Assembly (NCBI GenBank): GCA_036250195.1
Contig: JAVHZZ010000003.1
Coordinates: 20,803,504-20,867,503, forward strand
DNA: 64,000 bases
Source: Mixophyes australis
Taxonomy: Eukaryota; Chordata; Amphibia; Anura; Limnodynastidae
Direction: 5' to 3'
Part shown: positions 1 to 10,800 of the stretch, in pieces
Layout of the letters: each line of letters starts with the position of its first letter
Position numbering within the stretch: the stretch's first letter is position 1
Translations under genes and position numbers: made by a program
The notes under the pieces: model-generated
What the model was told of the DNA's origin: nothing
Database searches by the model: none
What the model saw: the letters and a program-made list of their open reading frames with translations, nothing else

Positions 1-79
1 GAGCAGAGAAGGGAAAGGGGGGACATGATAGAAACTTTCATATATACCAAGGGTTATAACAAGGTGCAGGAGTGAAACA

Positions 80-712
80 TTCTACAAAGGAAGAGAAGTA
101 TTAGAACACGAGGACATGTACTGACACTGGGGGGAAGAGAAGTATTAGAACACGAGGACATGTACTGACACTGAGGGGAAGAGAAGTATTAGAACACGAG
201 GACATGTACTGACACTGGCAGGAAGAGAAGTATTAGAACACGAGGACATGTACTGACACTGGGCGGGAAGAGAAGTATTAGAACATGAGGACATGTACTG
301 ACACTGGGGGGAAGAGAAGTATTAGACCACGAGGACATGTACTGACACTGGGGGGGAAGAGAAGTATTAGAACACGAGGACATGTACTGACACTGAGGGG
401 AAGAGAAGTATTAGAACACGAGGACATGCACTGACACTGGGGGGAAGAGAAGTATTAGAACACGAGGACATGTACTGACACTGGGGGGAAGAGAAGTATT
501 AGAACACAAGGACATGTACTGACACTGGCAGGAAGAGAAGTATTAGAACACGAGGACATGTACTGACACTGGGGGGAAGAGAAGTATTAGAACACGAGGA
601 CATGTACTGACACTGGCAGGAAGAGAAGTATTAGAACACGAGGACATGTAATGACACTGGGGGGAAGAGAAGTATTAGAACACGAGGACATGCACTGACA
701 CTGGGGGGAAGG
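80..712 (+). repeat. 44-bp tandem repeat (minisatellite), about 14 copies
   Basis: The unit contains agtattagaacacgaggac and tgtactgacactgg then a variable G-run. The phrase tattagaac recurs at 99, 143, 187 and 231, exactly 44 apart. Variation is mostly in the G-run (gggg, ggca, gagg). The array leads directly into the LINE-like relic at 715 and shares its gggaag edge. Confidence 0.95.
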
Positions 713-714
713 AG

Positions 715-905
715 GTTCAGAGGAAATGTGAGGAAACATTACATCACAGAAAGGGTAGTAGATAAGTGGGATAGCCTCCCATCAGAGGTGGTAGAGGATA
801 ATACAGGAAGCTCAGCTACTATCACCGCGCTGGTAGACTCTAAAGCCAGGTACACACCTGTGCAATCTTACTTCAGATGCAATTTCTGTAACAATTTTAC
901 AAACG
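715..905 (+). mobile_element. Relic of a LINE-like coding 3' end
   Basis: A short open frame (728-910) includes YITERVVDKWDSLPSEVVED. The pattern RVV..W(D/N)SLP.EVV is typical of the C-terminal tail of reverse-transcriptase ORFs in many non-LTR elements. No reverse transcriptase core is present. I regard it as a fragment, not a host gene. Confidence 0.5.
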
Positions 906-1409
906 CCTGAAAGTCCTGATGAGCATGCTGATTCATCGTGACTCTGTACACTCTACAGATATCTGCCTACACTGCTGGTAGTGACTGTGTACACACTTCC
1001 ATATTTCCCCAACATCTTTCCATTGTTGATTGTGCTTTTCAGGAAGTTTTATTAAATCAAATTAAATAGATGTAATGTGTTTTGGTACGATAACACGATT
1101 GTGGGAGCGTTCACACTCCTCCAATATCTGACCAAACGGTTTTGAATCGTATGATCTGCACTATAATTGCATAAGTGTGTATCCAGCTTAATACGTTTCA
1201 TTTTCCTAACACACAGCTAATGTTTAATACAAACATTATATCCATGCAGCCAGCACCTCTGTGTGTGCTTGTGTATGGCCGTTCCCCTCAGTATTGGTAG
1301 GACACGGTCCTGGGTTGTGGGAGTGGTTGTCTGGCTGGTAAATTTCACACCCAGTGTGACTGTATCACAGTAGCTATAGATCTGGTTAATATATGCTATA
1401 AAGATACAT

Positions 1410-1639
1410 TGGGCCTGATTCATTAGTGATCTTATCTGCCGTTTTTTGCTAATCTTAAGCAAATCCACTCTGTGCATGCTCAGAAAAGGGAGATAAGAAG
1501 CAAAATCCACTGCGTAAGTGAAGAATTTCTTAAGTTAATATGAAAATCCATCTTAACTTCACTCTTATCTCCCCGTTTCTTCTTAAAAATAAGCATCTTA
1601 ACTTTTGCACAAGATAAGATCACTAATGAATCAGGCCCA
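1410..1639. mobile_element. Palindromic non-autonomous DNA transposon (MITE), 230 bp
   Basis: The left end tgggcctgattcattagtga continues gatcttat and is matched by a perfect inverted copy at the right end (26 bp, ending ...aatcaggccca at 1639). The interior is AT-rich and partly self-complementary. The target duplication is unclear. The element ends 136 bases before exon w1. Confidence 0.8.
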
Positions 1640-1775
1640 TTGTCCTTTTTAGAGGAATCTCCTCCAGATGGGCCGTTCATGGCCTGTCATGACGGAACGC
1701 GTTGTGCTGGGCTTACTGAGAAGGACAGTGTAACCTCATCCATCTGTCTGATACCAATCTACTCTCTCGTTGCAG

Positions 1776-1876
1776 AGAAAGCTCCGGGCGCCGATGATGA
1801 CGTACAGAAATCGGACATCTCCTCCAGCAGCGGGGGTGTGATCGAAAAGGAGTCCCTGGGTCCTCTCCTCTTGGAG
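1776..1876 (+). CDS. NCOA1: NCOA1 exon w1: linker from bHLH to PAS-A
   Basis: The acceptor is ctctcgttgcag and the donor is GAG|gtatgt. The exon enters with 2 nt of a split codon and leaves in phase 0. It encodes 33 full codons with [20 protein letters not shown] then SLGPLLLE, which matches the stretch between bHLH and PAS-A in human NCOA1. A second AG two bases downstream (1777) is a less likely acceptor. The exons for the start codon and bHLH region lie before the window. Confidence 0.95.
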
Positions 1877-4800
1877 GTATGTGCAATAAATATATATGTT
1901 TACCTACATGCTGTGGAGAGAGAGGACACACCCACAGTTAATATAATATATTACACATAGATTACACACAAGACCGAAGTCGATAATGTTTTGGTCTGAG
2001 ACACAAAGGGTTATTTATAGTGTGATTGTCATGTCTGTACGTCTCTGTATAGGGACCGTATCCAGCAACGTGTAACACGTCTGTGATTCAGGGAGGCAGA
2101 ATATGGATTGTTGGAGAGATTCTGTCTTGTTACTTTGTATCGCATCCCAGTGTGAGCAACCAGTGCAGAATTAAACGTTGCTTAGCAACGAGCATCGTCA
2201 GCGAGTTACTAGCGGACATGTTTCCAGTGACTGTCACTGAGATCCCTGGCTGTGTTCTATGCAATGTGTCTCATGATCTAGGCGTGTGTCATGTGTATGT
2301 GACAGTGATCATGAGATATTCTATATACACTTATGGAAGACTATATATTAGATCGTCTAATTGACAGTGATACAATAGTGATGTTGTTGTTACATAATGT
2401 ATATTTTACAGCAGTAACATCAGTACAAGTATATATTGGACAAAACCAAAATAAATGATCATTATAGTGTTCATTTAAGAGAAGACTATTTATTCTGTCC
2501 ACAATCTGTCATGGAAACCAAGTATACTTTTATTTTTATTGAATGTTATATCTAAAGGTTTGGTTTTTTTTCTCTACACTCGCTGCACATTAACACAACG
2601 CATTTCGCAGTCTTGTATTAAAGTATGACACGATCTCCGTTATCCCTGTGTCTAATTTGATTTCTCCCTTCCCCTATAATTAGTTCTAGTATATTAAAAT
2701 AAATTGTATCTTGTCATTATCCTTAAACCATTTCCACACTCTCTTCTCCTTCTCATGTCACCCTTCCCCCGTATTATAACTCTGTAGCTATGACTGTAGA
2801 GTGTACGTGGCAGCCCGTTGTTGGGTACCTATACCTGTCAGACACAATACGGCAATATCCGACGGATACAATCTCCTATGGGTGCAAGACTGTAGTTCAC
2901 AATGTTAAACGACTATGGTGCTGTGGTGGTCGTGTATTGCTGAGTGTGTTTAAGACTATTAGGGGCGTATTCAATTGTCAGCGTTAACGCTGCAAAACGA
3001 GCGCTCGAAAAATATTACCGTTTATACGGTAATTACTCGCTCAATTCCAGCTCGCAGCTCCCTGAGCAGCGAGCTGAAATTGAGCGAGTAAATTACCGTA
3101 TGAACGGTAATTACGCGCAATATTACCGTATAAACGGTAATATTTTTCGAGCGCTCGTTTTGCAGCGTTAACGCTGACAATTGAATACGCCCCTTAGTGT
3201 TGGACAAGCACAGACGCCTGAAATGCAGATTTAAGATTATCTTTTGGAAATAAAACTTCAGAAATGTGCATCTCAAAGTCTCTATAATATTTATCCTGCA
3301 TTTCCTTTGTATCTGTGTGCTGCTTCTTGAAGGGAAGGTTTAATCAGGACATACGTGATGGACTGTTGTGAACGCTAAGCATAGGAAGTACACGTCTGTA
3401 GATAAAGGATATATTAAACAGGTGCCGGGCAGCTGGGTGATAGGGTCCAACGACTGGTTCTAACGGCAGCCCATGTGCAGGCGGCTTCTGGTGATTATAT
3501 TGCCACCTCTGCTGGTGAACAGATGTTTATAACGTTCTGGCTAGTCTCTATAGACAGGTAGCCATAACGGCTAGAGATTTAAAGCAGACACTTTTGATTT
3601 GGGAGGAGTATGTATAGACCTGCTGCGTTGTGGCTCCTTTATAAGGTCCGGCTGGCTCATAAATCAGTATGAAGAAATCCTGAATTCTATCTAAAGTTGC
3701 ACAACCGTAGGCAGAGAGGAGAGTATCTAAACGCAAATTAATATTTGTGATTTGCCTGTCACAATTTAGACTTGCCAAGGATTAAACGTGCACAAAACGT
3801 CTCTGTTCGTTCTTTGGAAATACTTTTTAGCCACAGTAAGTAAAGACGGCTCAGAATTATCCTTCAGTAAAATGCGTCTTTCTAACCCTCAGGTAGGCAG
3901 CTGTTGTGGAACCACAAGTGCCAGCAGGTCCTGCAGCCCCTCCTTAGAAACCAAATCCCCTCCGTTCTACCAAACTGTTCTCTTATTTTTGGTTTGATTT
4001 ATTAATTTTTATTTAATAACAGGTTTTGTATAGCAACCGTGTATTACTTAGCACTTTGCAGTGAACATTTAATCACTCACATTGGTCCCTGCCCAATGGA
4101 GCTTACAATCTATCTTTCCTACCGCACAGACGCACTAGGGTTAATTTAGTCAGGAGCTAATTATCCTCCCATGTATGTCTGGAGCGTGGGAAGAAACTGG
4201 AGCTCACAGAGGAAAAGCAGCAAACATGGGAAGAACATACAAACTCAGAAAGGGCCTTGGTAGGATCCAAACCCATGACCCCAGTGCTTTGCAGTCAGCT
4301 TGGTGACACAGCGGTTAGCATTGCTGCTTCATAGATAAATAAACTCTTCCGATAACTCTGCCATGACTGCCTTCTCCAGATATGTGTCTGAAAACATGTA
4401 AAAGTATGAATTAATATTCATGAGAATGTAGCCAATCAATTCACTAGCACCAGTGGCTCATGAATATTGGTCAGGGCTGATGAATATTAGTCAGACTGTG
4501 GCTCTATCATTGGTTCCTAGAAAGTTGGCCCAAATATTTTGCACTAAACTGTAGGAACAAGCTCCTGGAAGATATATAGATATATATCCCCGTATCTACA
4601 ACATACTTAATTAAAGGAACAATAATATATATAAATATTTAAGCATCTTGTGGATTGCATTACATCACCGGGCCCTTAACGTACATATTAGTGTCTGCTA
4701 CTGACGAAGAGAACTCCATTGTCCCTTACTGATCCGGACAATCCGTTGACATGTTATAAAGTCCCATAGTAATCTGTATACCTTGTTCCCGACTGACTGA

Positions 4801-7800
4801 TTTGCACAGAAGGGCGCGGATTAGTCAGATTTGTTTGTCATGTTTATTCTGCGTGCAGGTTTTTATTATAGATTTCTCCATCTGTCAGAGGAGCTGCCAC
4901 AAGACACGGGAGAAGCAAAACGTTCAATAGATTTTTATTATTGAAGTGTTAGTCTTTGTACGTCTATCCTCAGACGGCCTAGAGCGTCGACTGTTTATAT
5001 TGTCATTTATTAAACCACAAACAACCAATTCTCAATGATTGATCCTGTAATGCAGTATATACACCAGAGAGACGCGTTGTTCTATACACAGTGCAGGCAG
5101 CCATTTTGTGGGCGGTGCCACCGTTCATCATATCTCTCACTCTAATGAATATTGGTTTAGCCTACAAAATGGCTGCCGCCACTGTCCCTCAGAGAGGTCA
5201 CTGGTTCCCAGTAAGTGGATAAGCTGCGTTCTAGTGCAGGCGCGGCCAACCTGAGGCTCTCTGGGTGTTGCAAGACTACAATTCCCAGCATCCATTGCAA
5301 GCTATCGGCTGGTTATCTACTGGCAAAGCATGCTGGGGCTTGTAGTTTCACAACACCCAGAGAGCCATAGGTCCATCGCCTTTTCTAGTGTATATTGGCT
5401 CAGTTCTCAACATGGCAGCCTCCGATATGCCTGCGAAACGTCATTGGCAAATTGTTGAGCTGAATATTCGTTCATTCTAATGTTGCCACATTTATACCAA
5501 GAAACTGATTTTTCGACCATGTTATTGACATTGGCACTGAGTCCTAATTATAGCGGTCAGGCTGATAAACCACTGGCAGGTGGCAACCCCAGTTCGCAAT
5601 GGCTGACTGCATATGTGTCTGTAACAGATACGCTTAAAGGAAACCAATACCAAGTATGAATACCCAGCGCATTAGACCAATTAAACACAATTACACGCAC
5701 TCTTATATTGGCGCACATAGAAATAACTTTATTACAGACACAACAAGCCAGGAAGTATGATCTAGTATGGATTGAAGAGGGTCACTTCCCCTCCCCCAGT
5801 CACAGAATACTTTTTTTAAAAATAATATACCGGCACACCCTAGTTGCTCAGCCCATAAAATACACCCCACACTGCATTCCAAGTTCCAAATAAGGTAGAG
5901 CAATCAAACCTACCAAGTTGTAGTAAAATAAGTATTGTGCTAATGATTTTTGGTGGTTAAAAAAATAGAAAAGGGGGATTTGTTCTGGGAAAATCAGGAC
6001 ATATGAAATCCCTACGTTTACAGTAAATGATTCTAGCACAGGTCATGCCTGTGGTGGGAGGAGTGATAGTCCGTATGTCCTGGGAGATGTAATAGACATA
6101 GTAATCATCAATGTATGTGTGCGCTCAGCATCTCTTGGCAGCTTTGTCTTGTCACAGCACAGAGGCGGCTCTAGCAGACGTTGCTGGCGATCCGTCTCTC
6201 CCGCCGGCACAATGTTATACATGTAAATCTTCCCAGGCGCTCCTAAGAGCATAATAACCGGAGCGGGATCCAATAATGGAGTCGCTGAAGCAGCTCTTCA
6301 CGTCTTTAATTGCCGGCAGTCAACAGTAAGGTGCGTTATCAAATAGCTGGCGGGCTATAAACCTCCAGCCGTGGGCTGGCTGCTGCAGGAAAACAATGTC
6401 CTATACGTCGTCATTATGTACATAACAATCTCATTCATTTACAAACTCCAATGTATCAATGAGGGGGCCATTGTGGTTACACTCCTGAGATAAAATGCAG
6501 TATCGGTCATTGTCAACTGAACGGCACCTCCTAGTGGACAATAATCGTAAAAAATAAGTGTAGATTGCTTTGTGCATGGCTTACCTGAGCAAAAAATGTT
6601 TTAAATGTCTTGTATCTACTGTATTGGAGTGCTGGTGCTTTATTTCAGACTAATTTAAACATCAGTCTTTTTTTTCAGTTAAATGTCCCTTTCAGAAGTG
6701 TCCCTTAGGCAAAAATAATCCTTATGCCTACATACGTCCCTATAAATGTTGTTTTTATGTCGGTCTCAAAGCAACAGCTACACACTTATAATAGATTGCA
6801 TACACCATGGCTGTTTTAAAAGCAGGGGGACACTATTGCAACCCAAACTGCACAATGAGTATCAACCTGTTGCTCGAGTTTTGTCATCATGTATACAGGA
6901 GAGGGCTGGCAGCTTGTTACCCGAGGGGGGATCAGGGGTAACATATGGTACCTCAATAGCCATGGTGTTTTAGCAGCTGAAATGCCAAGAGGTCAATCAT
7001 GGTGGTCACATGACCCCCGGATCACCTGACCTCCCCAAACACTGCCTGTCTGTCCAGCTGTTGTCCTACAAGCCATTGGGTTAAACACTTACTGCTGGAG
7101 GGTTGTATATTACAATGTGAATGGTGTTTTCACAGCCCAAACCCAGTTGCCAACCTCCAGGCTGCTTACTTGTGGGGCATACTTAGTCTTTCTTTCTCAC
7201 CCACCTCCCATATATACCTCCATACCATTCCAGCATGCCACGTCGCCTGTTTTGCAAGAACATCTTTGCTCTCTGCAGGAGTCATTGAAAGAAATCTGTT
7301 TTATACTAGTAGGGGAGAAGAATGTACATTCCTGCAACTTGAAAAGAAAACGTAAAGTAATTGATGCCTTCAAATGTTCTGTACTTTGTAGTAAGAGTCC
7401 GGAACCTGATAGTGACATGGCCCTGACAGGGTGAGAGGCGTATCTGCAATCTAAGAGGTGGGATGTCCTTACTGATGGGGAGATAAGGAGGCAGAGGGGG
7501 CTTCAAATCACACTCTTATCACGGGGCAATGGAAAACATGTGACATTGGTTTATATCAAATAAACTGCTTCTTATGCCTCTGTGTATCACGGCGTATATT
7601 ACTGATATTAACCTGGCTTGTTAAGCTGGATAAAGCAGTTTGTGGCTGGATGACTATTGGCTAAATGGGACGTGTAGGGCGGGCATTAGGGGAACGCAGG
7701 CAGATGAGAACGAATAGGTTCTGCATGGTCATGATGGGGTTACACCGGTAATCGGCTGCACGGTCCTGCTCCCAGGGGGGCCGTGTGCTAGAAGGTAATA

Positions 7801-10800
7801 TCAGAGGTCAGTGCGGCACTAATGGGGTTAAATCCGGTGCTCCCATCATTTAAAAAAAAAAACTGGATCACTCCTTCGGCCTAAAGTTTCTTAACATTAT
7901 AATATCCACCCCCCATGTATCCGTTAATGTTCTAAAACATGTAAGAGTTATCGCAAGTTTACCTGTCATTTTGGGGGCGCCGGGACTCTGAATTCTGAGA
8001 AAATAATTATCAGTTGAAGATTTTGGGCCTCATTTATCAAATAACGCAAAACGAATGTAATGTGTGTTTAAAGAAAAACAAACGCACGTACATTGGGTTT
8101 ATGCGCACATCCGTATCCACCAAGGAGCGGGTGTGAAGATACGTCTGTTGGTGAATAAGGGTCTAGGTCCCCTCTGCTCTAACAGACAATACAGTGCCGG
8201 ATACGTCCAATATATAGAAGGAATATAAAGTCCAAAAAGAGCGCACAGAAATGATAAAAGTTATTAAATTAATGTCACATGTAAAATATTAAAAGTGTTT
8301 TTTTTTTTATTTATTTTTTCTATAAGATACATTTATTAGGATTTTCTTAATGTCTCCTGTACATAAAATAAAATTTTACAGATGCTCCTGATTTGCAGAC
8401 ACATGTTCTAGCTGTATACACAGCCGTCATTACTAGTGACAGTTACAGCCGACCTTATAGCTGGTGTAAGTGATGCGTCTAAAAATCACGTACCTGAGAG
8501 ATGTCCAAAGCTTGAATTGGACGCTGCTGCATGTGCTCCAGTTTGGCGCATCCTTACTGTACATTGACAACGTTCATACGCCCAGTCCTCTCCCTGTTCC
8601 GCTCCTAAAAGCGTAGACTGTAGTAAGGGTCCTATGCGCTCGAAGATGAATTGGACGTTGCCATGTTCTCTGGCGTATGCTTAATTTCTGGGCATGTGCC
8701 GAGCGATTTTATGCAAAGTATGGCACTTAACGGAATTGTACGTATATTAATGATTCAGCCCCCTTGGTTCCCCAGCTAATGGCTGTGCGCTAGGCAGCAA
8801 TATCAGAGATTAGCAGTGACGGGGTTAAGCTGTACATCAGGTGGGCTAGGTGCCTTAGAGGCTGCGTGCAGGGAGTGGATGTCAGTATGTTAGGGCAGCG
8901 ACGGGGTTAAATCCACGATCAGCTGGGCTAGGCCGCGCGGTTCCCCTGGCGAGCGGCTGCGTGCAGGGAGTGGATGTCAGAGATTTCTTTTCACAGTTTA
9001 GCGTAGTTTTCATATTTCCTGTTTTGGCTATAGCACTTGTTAATAATTACCGTGGTACATTAGATGCTGTTGTATTAGGCCCCTGGCCAGACAAACAGCC
9101 GAGCGTTGCTGATCAGAGGCCTGGAAGGGTAACACGCTCAGCGTTCCAGGCCGTTCCCAGCCATGACATAACAGGGATGTGTGCTGGCAGAGCTACAAGG
9201 GCCATCTTACAGTGATGGAGGAGTGCCCTCAACAGCTGTGTGCTGCAAGTCACGGGGCCACGGAGAGGCACAAGGTCACACTTAACCCCTGCCAGGCTGG
9301 CCTCAGTCCATGGCACTCTTCGCTCTGTAATAAAGGGAACAATTACTTTAAAGGAGCAGTGGAAACATGTCGTTCGCTATGAAAGGCACAAGCTGTAGTA
9401 TAAACAGGATTATTATAGACACTCTAACCCTACTTACATTTTTACATTCTGGTTTGTCTGATATTTAGAGGTTACCCTCTGTATGTATATATGATGTAGA
9501 GCTCACTATTCTCTAGTGACATTCTCTATCTTTCCCATAATGCCCTTCTCTTTTCCCAGAGGCCTCCTGTCAATCATATTCACCATACAATAGCTTGGGA
9601 GCAGCAAATGTGTAATGATTGTGTGCATCCAAAATATTCTCTTATTCTAACAATAATCAATCTTACTGTGGACAATATAAACTATATAAAAGTTCAATAT
9701 AAAAGAAATCTACTACTAGATGATCAGCATTAACCTGAGAAGAGATTCTTCTAGGTTGGTTGTGTGGTGGTACCATGTGTGTGGATAGGCTGCAGACCTG
9801 TGTTTACACGGAGCGCTGAAGAAATTGTATTTTGTTACGAAGCAGCAAATGTTTGACACCAGAACAAACCCCCCATGTCCAGTATACAACATAGAATACT
9901 TTCCCTGGCAACTAGTATATTATATAGAGGTTATCCTCTGTTGGGCGGTGTCCTGTAAGGGGGGGCGGTGTAATGTACGGGTTCCAATCCCCCAAGAGGG
10001 GGGGGGGGCGGTGTCCTCTACGGGGCCCAGACCCCCAGGGGGGGGGGGGGATGGTGTCCTGTACGTGGCCCAGTCCCCCTGAGGGGGGTGATGTCCTGTA
10101 TGGGGCCCAGTCCCCCTGGGGGGGGGGGTGATGTCCTGTACGGGGCCCAGTCCCCCTGGGGGGGGTGATGTCCTGTACGGGGCCCAGTCCCCCTGGGGGG
10201 GGGGGGGTGATGTCCTGTACGGGGCCCAGTCCCCCTGGGGGGGGGGGGTTCTGTTCGGGGCCCAGTCCCCCTGGGCCGGGGGCTACCTATATTCTCCATT
10301 CAGTCCCACTAGCCCATTTAGTGATGGTCACTTGGTGTCTCTCACACCTCTGCCCCGGCCCAGCTCTGGCCGTGGCCGTGTTACAATATAACGGAAATCA
10401 AGCAGAGGGATCAGACACAAGCCTATGTTTAGTACAATTACACAAACACACATTTGGATGTTAGAGAGTCTTTCATATTAACACATATTTACAATATAAA
10501 CACAAGGAGAAGCAAAATCTTTATTGTATTATTAAATATATGTCATTTACCGTTGTCTTTAAAAATGTTCACCATTTACATATTTGTATAATCCTTCAAA
10601 ACTTCGGAGTTTGAGACCTAATCCCACAGGGTGTAAACAGAACTCTGCAGCGTAGTGATCAGCAGTAATTCCTATCTATACCGTACGGTTTGCACTTTAA
10701 CAACCTTATCTACTAATCTGGCTGTAAAGACCAATAATTAGTGAGACTTTTGCACTCAGGAAACAAAGTGTAAACTATTTTTTTTTCTACAGATTTTATT

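Larger units (their letters stand above)
1..1775 (+). other. NCOA1 intron (3' part), repeat-rich
   Basis: This intron part runs into exon w1. It contains a 44-bp minisatellite (80-712), a LINE-like coding relic (715-905) and a palindromic DNA element (1410-1639). The remainder (906-1409) is AT-rich with nothing I recognise. Confidence 0.85.

Noticed and set aside
80..712. CRISPR-like regular repeats
   Set aside because: Units are head to tail with no unique spacers, in a vertebrate intron; the same applies to the other arrays.
728..910. A small host gene
   Set aside because: The peptide fits the C-terminal tail of LINE proteins and has no splice or promoter context.
1775..1778. Alternative acceptor giving exon w1 start at 1778
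   Set aside because: tgcag at 1771-1775 has the better consensus and agrees with the split Glu codon expected from human EQ|EK.
10018..10464. Gly/Pro-rich frames that look collagen-like
   Set aside because: They come from the G-rich minisatellite.
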